Shown: positions 49,907 to 59,270, counted from the stretch's first letter. The stretch: 64,000 nucleotides of DNA from Hoeflea sp. 108 (GCF_000372965.1 NZ_KB890024.1:3784839-3848838); one strand, 5' to 3'. Program-made: numbers and translations. Notes: a model not told the origin generated them from the sequence alone.

Positions 49907-50860
49907 ATGGATTTCAGTGGTTACGATCTGGTTGTTCCGGCCATTGCCATCTTCGCGATCTTTGTCCTGTTCAAGGGCATCAAGACCGTTCCGCAGGGCT
50001 TCAACTACACTGTCGAGCGCTTCGGCCGTTACACCAGGACGCTTACCCCCGGCCTCAACCTGATCATCCCCTTTGTCGATAGCATCGGCGCCAGGATGAA
50101 CATGATGGAGCAGGTTCTCGACGTTCCCACGCAGGAAGTCATCACCCGCGACAACGCCATCGTGGCGGTCGACGGCGTCGCCTTCTACCAGGTGCTGAAC
50201 GCTCCGCAGGCGGCCTATCAGGTCGCCGGCCTGCAGAACGCCATCCTCAACCTGACCATGACCAACATCCGCACGGTCATGGGCTCGATGGACCTCGACG
50301 AGCTTCTGTCGAACCGCGATGCCATCAACGAGCGGCTGCTGCGCGTGGTCGACGAGGCGGCGCACCCGTGGGGCATCAAGGTCACCCGTGTCGAGATCAA
50401 GGACATCAACCCGCCGGCCAACCTGGTCGAGTCGATGGCTCGTCAGATGATGGCCGAACGCAACAAGCGCGCCCAGATCCTCGAAGCCGAGGGCCTGAAG
50501 GCAGCACAGGTGCTGGAAGCCGAAGGCCGCCGCGAAGCCGCCTTCCGCGACGCCGAGGCGCGTGAGCGCGCCGCCGAGGCCGAAGCGCGCGCCACCCAGG
50601 TCGTGTCCGAGGCCATCGCCAAGGGCGATGTCCAGGCGATCAACTACTTCGTCGCCCAGAAATACACCGAGGCGCTGGCCAAGATCGGCTCCGCCGGCAA
50701 CAGCAAGGTGGTGCTGATGCCCATGGAAGCGTCATCGCTGATCGGCACGCTGGGCGGCATCGGCGAAATCGCCAAGGAGGTTTTCAGGAGCGAAGGCACG
50801 GCCGGCGCGCAGCGGCAGTCGCAAGCCCGCACCCCGCGCATTCCGCCCGAGCAGAACTGA
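49907..50860 (+). CDS. SPFH/band-7 stomatin-like protein (QmcA type)
   Basis: This 317-residue membrane scaffold protein has an N-terminal membrane segment (about 8-24), an SPFH domain (about 25-190; PQGFNYTVERFGRYTRTLTP, then ITRDNAIVAVDGVAFYQV) and a coiled-coil tail (about 195-255) rich in Glu, Ala and Arg. Stomatin-like proteins form large oligomers and regulate proteases or membrane domains. The next gene encodes an NfeD protein, the standard partner. GGGGAGAG before the ATG supports the start. Confidence 0.93.
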   Translation: MDFSGYDLVVPAIAIFAIFVLFKGIKTVPQGFNYTVERFGRYTRTLTPGLNLIIPFVDSIGARMNMMEQVLDVPTQEVITRDNAIVAVDGVAFYQVLNAPQAAYQVAGLQNAILNLTMTNIRTVMGSMDLDELLSNRDAINERLLRVVDEAAHPWGIKVTRVEIKDINPPANLVESMARQMMAERNKRAQILEAEGLKAAQVLEAEGRREAAFRDAEARERAAEAEARATQVVSEAIAKGDVQAINYFVAQKYTEALAKIGSAGNSKVVLMPMEASSLIGTLGGIGEIAKEVFRSEGTAGAQRQSQARTPRIPPEQN

Positions 50861-50885
50861 GCGGCGCGACAGCGAGGAACCGCAG

Positions 50886-51350
50886 ATGATCGTGCGTTTC
50901 ATCACCGAGCTCGGCCCCTGGGTCTGGATGCTGCTCGGCTTCGTACTGCTGACGCTGGAGATCTTTGCCCCCGGCGTCTTCCTGCTGTGGATCGGCATCG
51001 CCGCGCTGCTGGTCGGTGCGCTGTCGCTACAGCTGTGGGACTGGGCGTCCTGGACCTGGCACGCCCAGGTTCTTACCTTCGTCGTCCTGTCGCTGGCATC
51101 GGCCTATCTCGGCAAGCGCATCACCAACAACAGCTCCGAAAGAAGCGACCAGCCGCTTCTCAACCAGCGTGGCGCCCAGATGGTCGGCCGCACCGCGACG
51201 CTGACCGAGGCGATCCGGGAAGGCCGTGGCCGCATCAAGCTCGGCGACACCACATGGCGCGTCTCCGGCCCCGACCTGCCTGTCGGCACCCAGGTGCGCG
51301 TCGTCGCCGCCGGTGACACCGATCTGGAACTGGTGGTGGAGCCGGTCTGA
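50886..51350 (+). CDS. NfeD family membrane protein
   Basis: This 154-residue protein has two to three N-terminal membrane helices (about 9-75) and a C-terminal OB-fold domain (about 95-152; MVGRTATLTEAIREGRGRI, then WRVSGPDLPVGTQVRVV). It is the short NfeD1b type without the ClpP-like protease domain. NfeD-stomatin operons are conserved, and the partner lies 25 bases upstream. The pair probably acts on membrane protein quality or organisation. GAGG before the ATG fits. Confidence 0.92.
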   Translation: MIVRFITELGPWVWMLLGFVLLTLEIFAPGVFLLWIGIAALLVGALSLQLWDWASWTWHAQVLTFVVLSLASAYLGKRITNNSSERSDQPLLNQRGAQMVGRTATLTEAIREGRGRIKLGDTTWRVSGPDLPVGTQVRVVAAGDTDLELVVEPV

Positions 51351-51507
51351 GCCCGTTCGAGGCCTGAACCGAATTGGTCGAAACCGCCCCAACGGCCCTC
51401 ATGGCGAGCTTGTCGAACCACGAGGGTGCCGGGCGTTCTCATTTGCAAGAAGTCAGATTAGCCTGACCTTGGTCTAGGCCAAACGGGATATCCCGGGATC
51501 GAGGAAG

Positions 51508-52506
51508 CTAGGCTGCGCCGATCCGGAGCAGATCGTGGAAATGCACGAGGCCGACCGGGCGGTCGCCCTCGACCACGATCAGCGCGCCGATATTGTTCTC
51601 GTTGAGCATGGCGATCGCCGCGCCCGCCAACATCTGGCGGGGCACCGTCTTTGGCCGCGTCGTCATGATCTCCTCGACCCGGGTTTCAGCCAGGTTGCGG
51701 TCGAGATTGCGGGAAAGGTCGCCATCGGTAACGATACCGGCGAGCTTGCCCTCTGCATCGATGACGCAGACGCAGCCGAAGCGCTTCTGCGACAGCATCC
51801 TCACCGCTTCCGGCATCTTGGTGCCGACCGTGACGACCGGCATGCGGTCGCCGGTGTGCATCAGTTCGCCCACCGGCATCAGGCTGGCGCCCAGCTGGCC
51901 GCCGGGATGGAAGGTGCGGAAATGATCGGCGGTAAAGCCGCGTGCCTCGAGCAGAGCCACGGCGAGCGCATCGCCGATGGCGAGCTGCAGCAGCGTCGAG
52001 GTTGTCGGCGCAAGGCCATGCGGGCAGGCCTCGGGCGACCGCGGCAGCGACAGCACGACATCTGCCTGCCTGGCGAGCGCCGATGCGTCGCCGGCGGTGA
52101 TGGCGATCAGCGGAATGGAGAAGCGCCTGGAATAGCCGACGATGCCCTTTAGCTCGGCGGTTTCGCCTGACCACGAAATGGCAACAATGGCGTCGTCGCG
52201 GGTGATCATGCCGAGATCGCCATGTATGGCCTCGGCGGGATGGACAAAGTAGGACGGCGTGCCGGTCGAGGCGAAGGTGGCGGCGATCTTCTTGCCGATA
52301 TGTCCGCTCTTGCCGACGCCGGTGATGATGGCGCGGCCGTTGAGCTGGCCGAGCACCGACACGGCGCGCGCGAAAGGCTCACCCAGCGGGCCTTCGAGCG
52401 CCGCCACGAGTGCGGCGATACCGGCCTGCTCGGTGGTGATGGTACGAAGTGCCGAGGCGATCGACGCCTGCGGGTCCGGCTCTTTTTTCAGCGATCCAGC
52501 GTGCAT
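51508..52506 (-). CDS. kdsD: Arabinose-5-phosphate isomerase (KpsF/GutQ type)
   Basis: This enzyme interconverts ribulose 5-phosphate and arabinose 5-phosphate, the first step to Kdo of lipopolysaccharide. The 332 residues have an SIS domain (about 40-180; GVGKSGHIGKKIAATFASTG, then HGDLGMI, then ISWSGETAELK) and two CBS domains (about 215-325). The length and order are normal for KdsD. No Kdo synthase gene is adjacent. The start at 52506 lacks a strong ribosome binding site. It is divergent from the beta-barrel gene. Confidence 0.94.
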   Translation of the reverse strand: MHAGSLKKEPDPQASIASALRTITTEQAGIAALVAALEGPLGEPFARAVSVLGQLNGRAIITGVGKSGHIGKKIAATFASTGTPSYFVHPAEAIHGDLGMITRDDAIVAISWSGETAELKGIVGYSRRFSIPLIAITAGDASALARQADVVLSLPRSPEACPHGLAPTTSTLLQLAIGDALAVALLEARGFTADHFRTFHPGGQLGASLMPVGELMHTGDRMPVVTVGTKMPEAVRMLSQKRFGCVCVIDAEGKLAGIVTDGDLSRNLDRNLAETRVEEIMTTRPKTVPRQMLAGAAIAMLNENNIGALIVVEGDRPVGLVHFHDLLRIGAA

Positions 52507-52657
52507 GGCGCATGCGTTAGCGCGTCATACGCCGGCTGTCCATCAATATTGCCCCTCGGCCTCCCTTCCGGGCGGGCCAGTTCAACACTCCATTAACCAT
52601 GGCCATTTACCAGTTGCTAAGCACGGCGCAGTTCGCGCCGGCGAAGCAGTGGGTACG

Positions 52658-54370
52658 ATGGCACGGGTCAGGCCGGAGCATAGGGGGCACCTCTTGGGTG
52701 CGCGCATCTGCGCCTTGCTGGCAACGGCAAGTGTGGCAGCGGTGCTGTGCGCCGGGCCGGTCCACGCCCAGGATGCCGGGCTGCGCGGCGCGGTCACCGA
52801 CGACCAGGGCAAGCCTCTGAAGCGCAAGCGTCCCGCTGACGCATCGCAGGACCAGGCAACGGACGCCGACACGCAGAACCAGGCCGAGGACTACCAGCCG
52901 GCCAGTCCCGGCGCGGTGCCCGACAAGCCGGCCAACGCCTCGGCCAGCCTGTTCAGTGAACCGCCAAATGCCGACGATGCCTTCGCCAACGACGCGGGCC
53001 CCTTGCAGGCGCTGCCGCCGACAACGGCACGCGACCGGGCCAAGGCGCGGCGCGAGCAGCTCGCCGGCCGGCAGCAGCCGGCGAACGCGCCGAAGAAGGC
53101 CCCTGCCCCCGAGCAGGATGAAACCACCACCGGCACCGTGCGCCAGCAGACGGTGGATTTCGAGGGCCGCGAGGACAACGGCCCCGAATCCGCGCGCCAG
53201 GCAGCGATCGAAGGCCGCAAGCCGCAGCCCGAGCTCAATCCCTACGACCCGACGGGCATCCGCTTCGGCACCTTCGTGCTCAAGCCAAGCCTGGAACAGG
53301 GCGTCACCGCGACCTCCAACGCCGATTCGAGTTCGGATGGAAAGTCGGCGATCCTGTCTGAAACCACGCTCCGCCTGAATGCGGCGTCCGACTGGGACAG
53401 CCATTCGGCCACCGTCGATGCCTATGGCAACTTCCGCAAGTCGGTGTCCGGGCAGGAGGTCAAGGACGTCACCGGCGGCATCGACGGCCGCCTCCAGCTC
53501 GATCTTGCCGAAGACATGCGCGCACTTGCCCGCCTCGGCTACAATGTCCGCCCGGAATCGGCGACCTCGCCCGTCGTCATCATCGGCACCGCCGAGCGCC
53601 CCACCCTGCAAACCTTCAGCGGCTCGCTCGGCCTGGAAAAGGATGTCGGCAAGTTGCGCTTCGGCATATCGGGCGAAGCCGTCAAGGAAAGCTATGGCGA
53701 CGCCGCTCTGTCGGGTGGCGGCACGCTGTCGCAGAAGGACAGGAACTCGACCCTCTACAATGGCAGGCTGCGCATCGGCTACGAGGTGTCGCCGGCGCTG
53801 ACCCCGTTCGGCGAAATCCAGTTCGGCCGTCGCATCTACGACCTGAGGTTCGACACCGCCGGCTTCGAGCGTTCGGCAAATCAGTTTGCCGCCCTTGCCG
53901 GCGTCGAGATCGACATGGGCGAGAAATTCGGCGGCGAGATTTCCGCCGGCTGGGTCGGCCAGACCTTTGACGACGACAGGCTGGGCAGCATCTCCGCCGC
54001 CTCCGTCGCCGCAGATCTCCGGTGGTCGCCGATGCGCGGCACCATCGTCACCCTCAACGGCACCACCTCGCTGGAAGGTTCGACGTCGGCAGGCGAAAGC
54101 GGCTCAGTACTCTATGCGGCGCGTCTCGGCGTCGAGCGCCAGATGCGCGCCAACCTCACCGGCTTCGCCGCCGCCGGCATCGGCTGGCGCGACTACGCCG
54201 GTTCGACCGACCATGATCTGTCCCTCAGTGCCGAGGCGGGCCTCACCTGGTGGCTCAACCGCTACACCGGCCTCACCGGACGCCTGCGCCACGAGACCTT
54301 CAGCAGCACGCTCTCCAACCGCGACAGCACCACCAACAGCGTCTTCGTCGGCGTGAAAGTTCAGCGCTAG
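52658..54370 (+). CDS. Outer membrane beta-barrel protein (putative porin-like, BBP2_2 type)
   Basis: This 570-residue protein has a signal peptide (about 16-38, LLATASVAAVLCAGPVHAQ), a polar low-complexity N-terminal region (about 40-195, Pro/Ala/Glu rich, probably disordered) and a beta-strand-rich C-terminal part (about 200-570), ending in a strand with a terminal aromatic/basic pattern (SVFVGVKVQR). The region YDPTGIRFGTFVLKPSLEQG is typical at the barrel start of this family in rhizobia. Its substrate is unknown. The ATG at 52658 is chosen because it opens the signal peptide; an open frame of 400 bases upstream has no meaning. Confidence 0.82.
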   Translation: MARVRPEHRGHLLGARICALLATASVAAVLCAGPVHAQDAGLRGAVTDDQGKPLKRKRPADASQDQATDADTQNQAEDYQPASPGAVPDKPANASASLFSEPPNADDAFANDAGPLQALPPTTARDRAKARREQLAGRQQPANAPKKAPAPEQDETTTGTVRQQTVDFEGREDNGPESARQAAIEGRKPQPELNPYDPTGIRFGTFVLKPSLEQGVTATSNADSSSDGKSAILSETTLRLNAASDWDSHSATVDAYGNFRKSVSGQEVKDVTGGIDGRLQLDLAEDMRALARLGYNVRPESATSPVVIIGTAERPTLQTFSGSLGLEKDVGKLRFGISGEAVKESYGDAALSGGGTLSQKDRNSTLYNGRLRIGYEVSPALTPFGEIQFGRRIYDLRFDTAGFERSANQFAALAGVEIDMGEKFGGEISAGWVGQTFDDDRLGSISAASVAADLRWSPMRGTIVTLNGTTSLEGSTSAGESGSVLYAARLGVERQMRANLTGFAAAGIGWRDYAGSTDHDLSLSAEAGLTWWLNRYTGLTGRLRHETFSSTLSNRDSTTNSVFVGVKVQR

Positions 54371-54558
54371 GGTCTCAGCGTGCCGGCTTCGACTGGTGTC
54401 GCCTGCACATCCCGCAATTCGTCATCCTCGACGTAGCAAGTGGAGAGTGTCGCGGATCCATGCCGTGACCGGCAAAGTTGTCGGGACGGTCCAGAACGGC
54501 CGGAGCTGCGAGCCCCCAAAACGAGCACCCGGCAGCGCAAGAACGCCCGCCGCCCCGC

Positions 54559-55275
54559 TCATCCCAATCCTGCCACCGCCTCCTTCACCCCCTGCTCCCC
54601 CTCGCCGGCAAACACTTCGCTCATGACAAGCTCGGCCAACGGCAGCCGGTTGCCCCAGCCATGGCGCTCGAGATCTGGGCGCGCGGCGAATTCGCTGACG
54701 CGGCCAACGCAGAGATAGGCCACCGGCACGACATGTTCGGGGATCGCCAGCAATGCCTTCAGTGCGTCACGGTCGAGGATACTGACCCAGCCGATGCCGA
54801 TGCCTTCGGCACGCGCCGCCAGCCAGAGGTTCTGCACCGCGCAAACAGTGCTGTAGAGATCCATTTCCGGATTGTGCCAGCGCCCCAGCGGCGAGTTGGC
54901 CGAGCGTGCCCGATCGCAGGTCACGACCAGGTTGAGCGGCGCCTCGCAGATGCCTTCGAGCTTGAGCTTGCGATAGAGTGCCTGCTTCTCCTCGACAATA
55001 TGCGGCAGCTCCTGCCCGCGCGCCGCGAAAAACAGGTCGCGCACCAGCGCCCGGCGCTTGGCATCGCGGATGATGATGAAGTTCCATGGCTGCATGAAGC
55101 CGACCGATGGCGCGTGATGCGCCGCCATCAAAAGGCGCGCCATGACCACGTCGTCTATCGGATCGGGCAGGAAATGGCTGCGCACGTCGCGGCGGGTGAA
55201 GATGGCCTTGTAGACGGCGTCCTGCGCCGCGGCATCGAACGAGCCGCAGGCGGTTTGAACATGGGCGGCCGGCAT
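54559..55275 (-). CDS. bluB: 5,6-dimethylbenzimidazole synthase BluB
   Basis: BluB fragments reduced flavin mononucleotide to form 5,6-dimethylbenzimidazole, the lower ligand of vitamin B12. The 238 residues form a nitroreductase-like fold: FTRRDVRSHFLPDPIDDVV, then AAHHAPSVGFMQPWNFIIIR, then EGICEAPLNLVVTCDRAR, and GIGIGWVSI. The PSVGFMQPW segment is the BluB signature. The ATG at 55275 has GGGG upstream on the reverse strand; the frame extends to 55332 as leader. A cobalamin riboswitch lies directly upstream, which strongly supports the assignment. Confidence 0.95.
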   Translation of the reverse strand: MPAAHVQTACGSFDAAAQDAVYKAIFTRRDVRSHFLPDPIDDVVMARLLMAAHHAPSVGFMQPWNFIIIRDAKRRALVRDLFFAARGQELPHIVEEKQALYRKLKLEGICEAPLNLVVTCDRARSANSPLGRWHNPEMDLYSTVCAVQNLWLAARAEGIGIGWVSILDRDALKALLAIPEHVVPVAYLCVGRVSEFAARPDLERHGWGNRLPLAELVMSEVFAGEGEQGVKEAVAGLG

Positions 55276-55334
55276 CGCGTGTCCCCTTGCGATAGAAACG
55301 GCGTCCGCCCGCCTGTCCATGCGGTGGACCATCT

Positions 55335-55500
55335 CTGCCGGGCCGGTCTTCTGGCTTCGAGTTCATCCCGCTTTCAGCACCTTCCCATCCTGCCGGACAG
55401 TGGCTTTTGCCGATACGGTCCCTCTTACAGCGCTGGGCACGCCACGGAGTTTCACCGTGTTCCCGATTCTCCCGCATGAGCGGGCACCTGGCGGGAGTGT
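55335..55500 (-). promoter_or_regulatory. Cobalamin (B12) riboswitch upstream of bluB
   Basis: On the reverse strand this leader shows the classic AdoCbl riboswitch blocks in order: GGTGCCCGC, GGGAA-CACGGTGAAACTCCGTG, GCGCTGTAAGAGGGACCG, the B12 box AGCCACTG (55398-55405), then GATGGGAAGGTGCTGAAAGC and AGCCAGAAGACC. It ends about 60 bases before the bluB start. B12 binding is expected to switch bluB off. Boundaries are approximate, by eye. Confidence 0.95.
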
Positions 55501-55573
55501 TCTACAGGCCTTGCGGGCCCTTGGCCACCGCGCCGCGCGCCCGAAAATGACGCGCGGGCGACATTGACGGGGC

Positions 55574-56461
55574 TCAGCGGCTGGGTTTCACCTCGCCCAG
55601 AAGCCCTTCGATCACTTCGGCCATGCGGCCGCTGATGTCAGAGCGCGCCAGGGCAAATGCCACATTGGCCTCGACAAAACCTTCCGGCGAGCCGCAGTCG
55701 AAGGTCCGGCCGCGATAGTGATAGCCATAAAAGGGCTGCGACTTCTCGAGCTTCAGCATGGCATCGGTCAGCTGGATCTCGTCGCCGGCGCCGCGCTCCT
55801 GCTTGGCAAGCAGTTCGAAGATCTGCGGCTGCAGGATGTAGCGGCCGTTGATGAACAGGTTCGACGGTGCCGTTCCCTGCTTCGGCTTCTCGACCATGCC
55901 GTCGATGGCAAAACCGGTATGAACGGCCTTTCCCTTGCCGACGATGCCATATTTGTGCGTCTCGGCCGGGTCGCATTCCTGCACGGCGATGATGTTGTTG
56001 CCGGTCTCGGCATAAAGCTCGACCATCTCGCGCATGCAGCTCTTTTCCGACTGCATGATCATGTCGGGAAGGAGAAGCGCGAAAGGCTCGTCGCCGACCA
56101 GTTCACGCGCGCACCATACAGCATGGCCGAGGCCGAGCGGCACCTGCTGGCGGGTGAACGACGTCTGGCCCGGGGCCGGCTGCAGCTTCTGCAGCCGCTC
56201 CAGCTGATCACTTTTGCCGCGCTGGGCAAGCGTATCGTAGAGCTCGAACTGGACGTCGAAGTGATCTTCGATGACCGCTTTGTTGCGGCCGGTGACGAAG
56301 ATGAAGTGCTCGATGCCCGCCTCGCGGGCCTCGTCGACGACATACTGGATGACGGGACGGTCGACGACCGTCAGCATCTCCTTGGGGATAGACTTGGTGG
56401 CCGGCAGAAAGCGGGTGCCCAGGCCTGCGACGGGAAATACTGCCTTGCGAACTCTTTTCAT
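55574..56461 (-). CDS. galU: UTP--glucose-1-phosphate uridylyltransferase
   Basis: GalU makes UDP-glucose for exopolysaccharide, lipopolysaccharide and cyclic glucans. The 295 residues begin with the nucleotide-binding AVFPVAGLGTRFLPATKSIP (7-26), with the KSIPKEML motif; VGDEPFALLLPD, VQECDPAETHKYGIV and EKPKQGTAPSN follow. The length is normal. The ATG at 56461 is the natural start; the frame extends upstream to 56575 without family similarity. It stands alone between bluB (same strand, 74 bases beyond the riboswitch) and the divergent transglycosylase gene. Confidence 0.95.
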   Translation of the reverse strand: MKRVRKAVFPVAGLGTRFLPATKSIPKEMLTVVDRPVIQYVVDEAREAGIEHFIFVTGRNKAVIEDHFDVQFELYDTLAQRGKSDQLERLQKLQPAPGQTSFTRQQVPLGLGHAVWCARELVGDEPFALLLPDMIMQSEKSCMREMVELYAETGNNIIAVQECDPAETHKYGIVGKGKAVHTGFAIDGMVEKPKQGTAPSNLFINGRYILQPQIFELLAKQERGAGDEIQLTDAMLKLEKSQPFYGYHYRGRTFDCGSPEGFVEANVAFALARSDISGRMAEVIEGLLGEVKPSR

Positions 56462-56710
56462 TGCGCGGTCGTCCGAAAGAGAAAAATCGATATCAGGCAC
56501 AACATTCTCATGCCTGAATTGAAGAATACTGAACGCGTTGGCACAATGGGGTGGCACGAGCAAGGCCGAGATCACGCGATCTTGATTGTGTTGGGCCTTC
56601 GGGGGACAATCCGACCCACGGCTTTTAGGTCCCCAGGGGGACTATGGTAAACTGATTGATAACCGGCATCGGCGATGAATCGACTTTCCGAACTCTTCCA
56701 GGAGGAAAGA

Positions 56711-57937
56711 ATGCCCCTTCGCAAGACCGCCAGAAGCCTGGCAGGATTTGCCACGATCGCCGGCCTGTCGCTCGCGCTGCTGCTGCCTGCGGGCAAGGCT
56801 TCGGCCGAGGCCGGCTTCGAACGCTGGGTCGCTGGCTTCCGCGCCGTCGCCGCCGACAACGGCATTTCAGCGTCGACCTATAACCGTGCGTTCCGAGGCG
56901 TCACCTCGGCCGACCTGGAAGTGCTTGAAAAAGCGCGCTTCCAGCCCGAATTCACCGCACCCGTGTGGGACTATTTCGACAACCGCGTCCACGACCAGTC
57001 CATCGAGGTCGGCCGCGCCATGGCGCGCAAGTGGAAGCCGTGGCTCGACCGCATCGAGGCCAGCTACGGCGTCGACCGCTACGTGCTGCTCGCCATCTGG
57101 TCGATGGAATCGAACTACGGCGAGATTCTCAAGAACGACAAGGTGATGCGCAATGTCGTGCGCTCGCTGGCGACCCTTGCCTATGGCGACGAGCGCCGCT
57201 CGAAATATGCCCGCACCCAGTTGATCGCGGCGCTGAAGATCCTGCAGCGTGGCGACATTGACGAGAGCCATCTGATGGGCTCGTGGGCCGGCGCGATGGG
57301 CCACACCCAGTTCATCCCGACCAGCTACCAGGCCTACGCAGTCGACGCCGACGGCAACGGCAAGCGCGACATCTGGAACTCGGTGCCGGATGCGCTAGCC
57401 ACCGCTGCCAATCTGCTCAAGAAGAACGGCTGGCAAGGCGGTAAGACCTGGGGCTACGAGGTCGTGCTGCCCGAGGGCCGAAAGTTCCCGTCGGGCTCGA
57501 TGACGCTCGACAAGTGGGCGGAACTCGGCGTCGAGCGCGCCAACGGCAAGGCCTTTAAGCGCGGCTCCGATGTCGCCACCCTCAAGGTGCCCGACGGCCG
57601 CGGCGGTCCCGCCTTCCTGATGACCAAGAACTTCCAGGTCATCAAGCGCTACAACAACGCCGACAAATACGCGCTGGCCGTGGGCCTTCTTGCCGACGAA
57701 ATCGCCGGCTATGGTGGTCTTGTCCAGGACTGGAAACGGCCCTTCACCAAGCTCAGCTTCGAAGAGAAGCAGGAGTTGCAGAAGCGCCTGTCGGCTCACG
57801 GCTATTATGACGGCAAGGCCGACGGCAAGATCGGCGAGGGCTCGCGCTCCGCAATCAAGGCGTTTCAGGCACAGCTGGGCTTGACGGAGGACGGCCATCC
57901 GAGCATGGAAGTGCTCAAATGGCTGCGAAAGAAATAG
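56711..57937 (+). CDS. Lytic murein transglycosylase (MltB type) with PG-binding domain
   Basis: This 408-residue periplasmic enzyme cleaves peptidoglycan glycan strands to 1,6-anhydro ends. It has a signal peptide (about 10-32), an SLT_2 domain (about 35-330; catalytic Glu133 in IWSMESNYGEIL, then MGHTQFIPTSYQAYA, then GNGKRDIWNSVPDALA) and a C-terminal PG-binding domain (about 345-405). No lipobox is seen, so it is soluble. The very strong AGGAGG seven bases before the ATG at 56711 decides the start. The DUF459 gene follows after 16 bases, so they form an operon. Confidence 0.94.
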   Translation: MPLRKTARSLAGFATIAGLSLALLLPAGKASAEAGFERWVAGFRAVAADNGISASTYNRAFRGVTSADLEVLEKARFQPEFTAPVWDYFDNRVHDQSIEVGRAMARKWKPWLDRIEASYGVDRYVLLAIWSMESNYGEILKNDKVMRNVVRSLATLAYGDERRSKYARTQLIAALKILQRGDIDESHLMGSWAGAMGHTQFIPTSYQAYAVDADGNGKRDIWNSVPDALATAANLLKKNGWQGGKTWGYEVVLPEGRKFPSGSMTLDKWAELGVERANGKAFKRGSDVATLKVPDGRGGPAFLMTKNFQVIKRYNNADKYALAVGLLADEIAGYGGLVQDWKRPFTKLSFEEKQELQKRLSAHGYYDGKADGKIGEGSRSAIKAFQAQLGLTEDGHPSMEVLKWLRKK

Positions 57938-57953
57938 CCACCGGAGGTTGCGT

Positions 57954-59204
57954 TTGGCATCGTCGCGTCGCTCGAAAAAAGCCGTTCTGCGCCTGACGAT
58001 GCCACTGCTTGCGGTGGCGGTCGCCATGACCGCCATCCCTGTCGCAGCCCCTACCCCCGCCTTCGCACAGGACGGCATCTTGCGGCGCTGGTCGCTGCGC
58101 GACCTGTTCATGCCGCGCCGTGAGCCGCGCGTCGATCCCTACATCTTCGAAGAGCCTCAGGCCGCGCCGCCCAAGAAGGTCCGCAAAGCGCCGCGCAAGC
58201 CCCAGGAAGGGCTTGCCGGTGCGCCGGCCAAGCCGGCACAGCCGGCTGTGCCTGTCGTCGAGAAGGCGGCGGACGCCCGCACCATCCTCGTCATCGGCGA
58301 TTTTCTCGGCGCCGGCATCGCCGAGGGCCTGACCACCGTTTTTGGCGAGAACGCCAAGGTCCGCGTCATCGACAAGACGAGCGGTTCGTCGGGTCTGGTG
58401 CGTGACGACTATTACAACTGGCCCGAGCAGGCGAAGATACTGATCGAGCAGGAGAAGCCTGCCGTCGTTGTGGTCATGCTCGGCTCCAACGACCGTCAGC
58501 AGATGCGTGTCGGCGACAACAGAGAACCGCCGATGAGCACCGCCTGGATGAAGGAGTACACCAGCCGCGCCGAGACGCTGGCCAAGGCGCTGTCCGACAC
58601 CAAGGTGCCCTTCCTCTGGGTCGGCATGCCTGCCTTCAAATCGTCCAAGATGAGCACCGACATGCTCGCCTTCAACGACGTCTACCGCGCCGCGACAGAA
58701 GCCGCGAACAGCGAATTCGTCGATGTCTGGGACGGCTTCGTCGATGAAAGCGGTGCCTTCGTCACTTCCGGCCCCGACATGAACGGCCAGCCCGTGCGCC
58801 TGCGCTCCGACGACGGCATCAACGTCACCAAGGCGGGCAAGCGCAAGCTCGCCTTCTATGCCGAAAAGCCGCTGGATAAGATCCTCGGCATCACCCCAGG
58901 CATCAATGAAGCCGTTGTGCCGGCCGGCCTGCCCCAGGCATCGCCAGGCGAGCTCAAGGTGCCTGAAAACATCGACCGCACCGTACCCGTCTCGCTCGGC
59001 GATCCAGAGCTCGATGGTGGTACCGAACTGATGGGCGCGCAGGCCGCGACCGTCAAAAGCGAGCCCAACTCGCCCGGCGAAAAGCTCGTCATCGAAGGCA
59101 TCGCGCCGAAGGCTCCGGTCGGCCGCATCGACGATTTCTCCTGGCCGCCCAAGAAGGTGCCGGCTTCAGCGAGCACCGAGACCACCACCGCCATCAAGCG
59201 ATAG
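57954..59204 (+). CDS. DUF459/SGNH-like periplasmic protein, probably lacking catalytic Ser and His
   Basis: This 416-residue protein has a signal peptide (about 10-39), a Lys/Pro/Ala-rich linker (to about 105) and an SGNH-like DUF459 domain (about 108-310). Block I reads VIGDFLGAG with Phe117 where Ser is the nucleophile in GDS enzymes. Block III Asn179 (LGSND) is kept. Block V reads DDGINVT with Asn290 where His is usual. The TTG start at 57954 sits seven bases after CGGAGG; the TTG at 57948 would be too close. It follows the transglycosylase gene, suggesting an envelope role, perhaps binding rather than catalysis. Confidence 0.85.
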   Translation: MASSRRSKKAVLRLTMPLLAVAVAMTAIPVAAPTPAFAQDGILRRWSLRDLFMPRREPRVDPYIFEEPQAAPPKKVRKAPRKPQEGLAGAPAKPAQPAVPVVEKAADARTILVIGDFLGAGIAEGLTTVFGENAKVRVIDKTSGSSGLVRDDYYNWPEQAKILIEQEKPAVVVVMLGSNDRQQMRVGDNREPPMSTAWMKEYTSRAETLAKALSDTKVPFLWVGMPAFKSSKMSTDMLAFNDVYRAATEAANSEFVDVWDGFVDESGAFVTSGPDMNGQPVRLRSDDGINVTKAGKRKLAFYAEKPLDKILGITPGINEAVVPAGLPQASPGELKVPENIDRTVPVSLGDPELDGGTELMGAQAATVKSEPNSPGEKLVIEGIAPKAPVGRIDDFSWPPKKVPASASTETTTAIKR

Positions 59205-59225
59205 CCGAAAATCCCTCGGAGACGA

Positions 59226-59249
59226 AAAAGGCGCCTTTCGGCGCCTTTT
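59226..59249. terminator. Bidirectional intrinsic terminator between DUF459 gene and gltD
   Basis: AAAAGGCGCC (59226-59235) and GGCGCCTTTT (59240-59249) pair perfectly around TTTC. The A/T ends give T-runs in both directions, ending the transglycosylase operon and the glt operon. Confidence 0.92.
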
Positions 59250-59270
59250 GTGTTTGGAGATTGTCGCGGT

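Noticed and set aside
52259..52657. Upstream extension of the beta-barrel protein frame
   Set aside because: It overlaps kdsD on the other strand and precedes the real signal peptide, which begins after the ATG at 52658.
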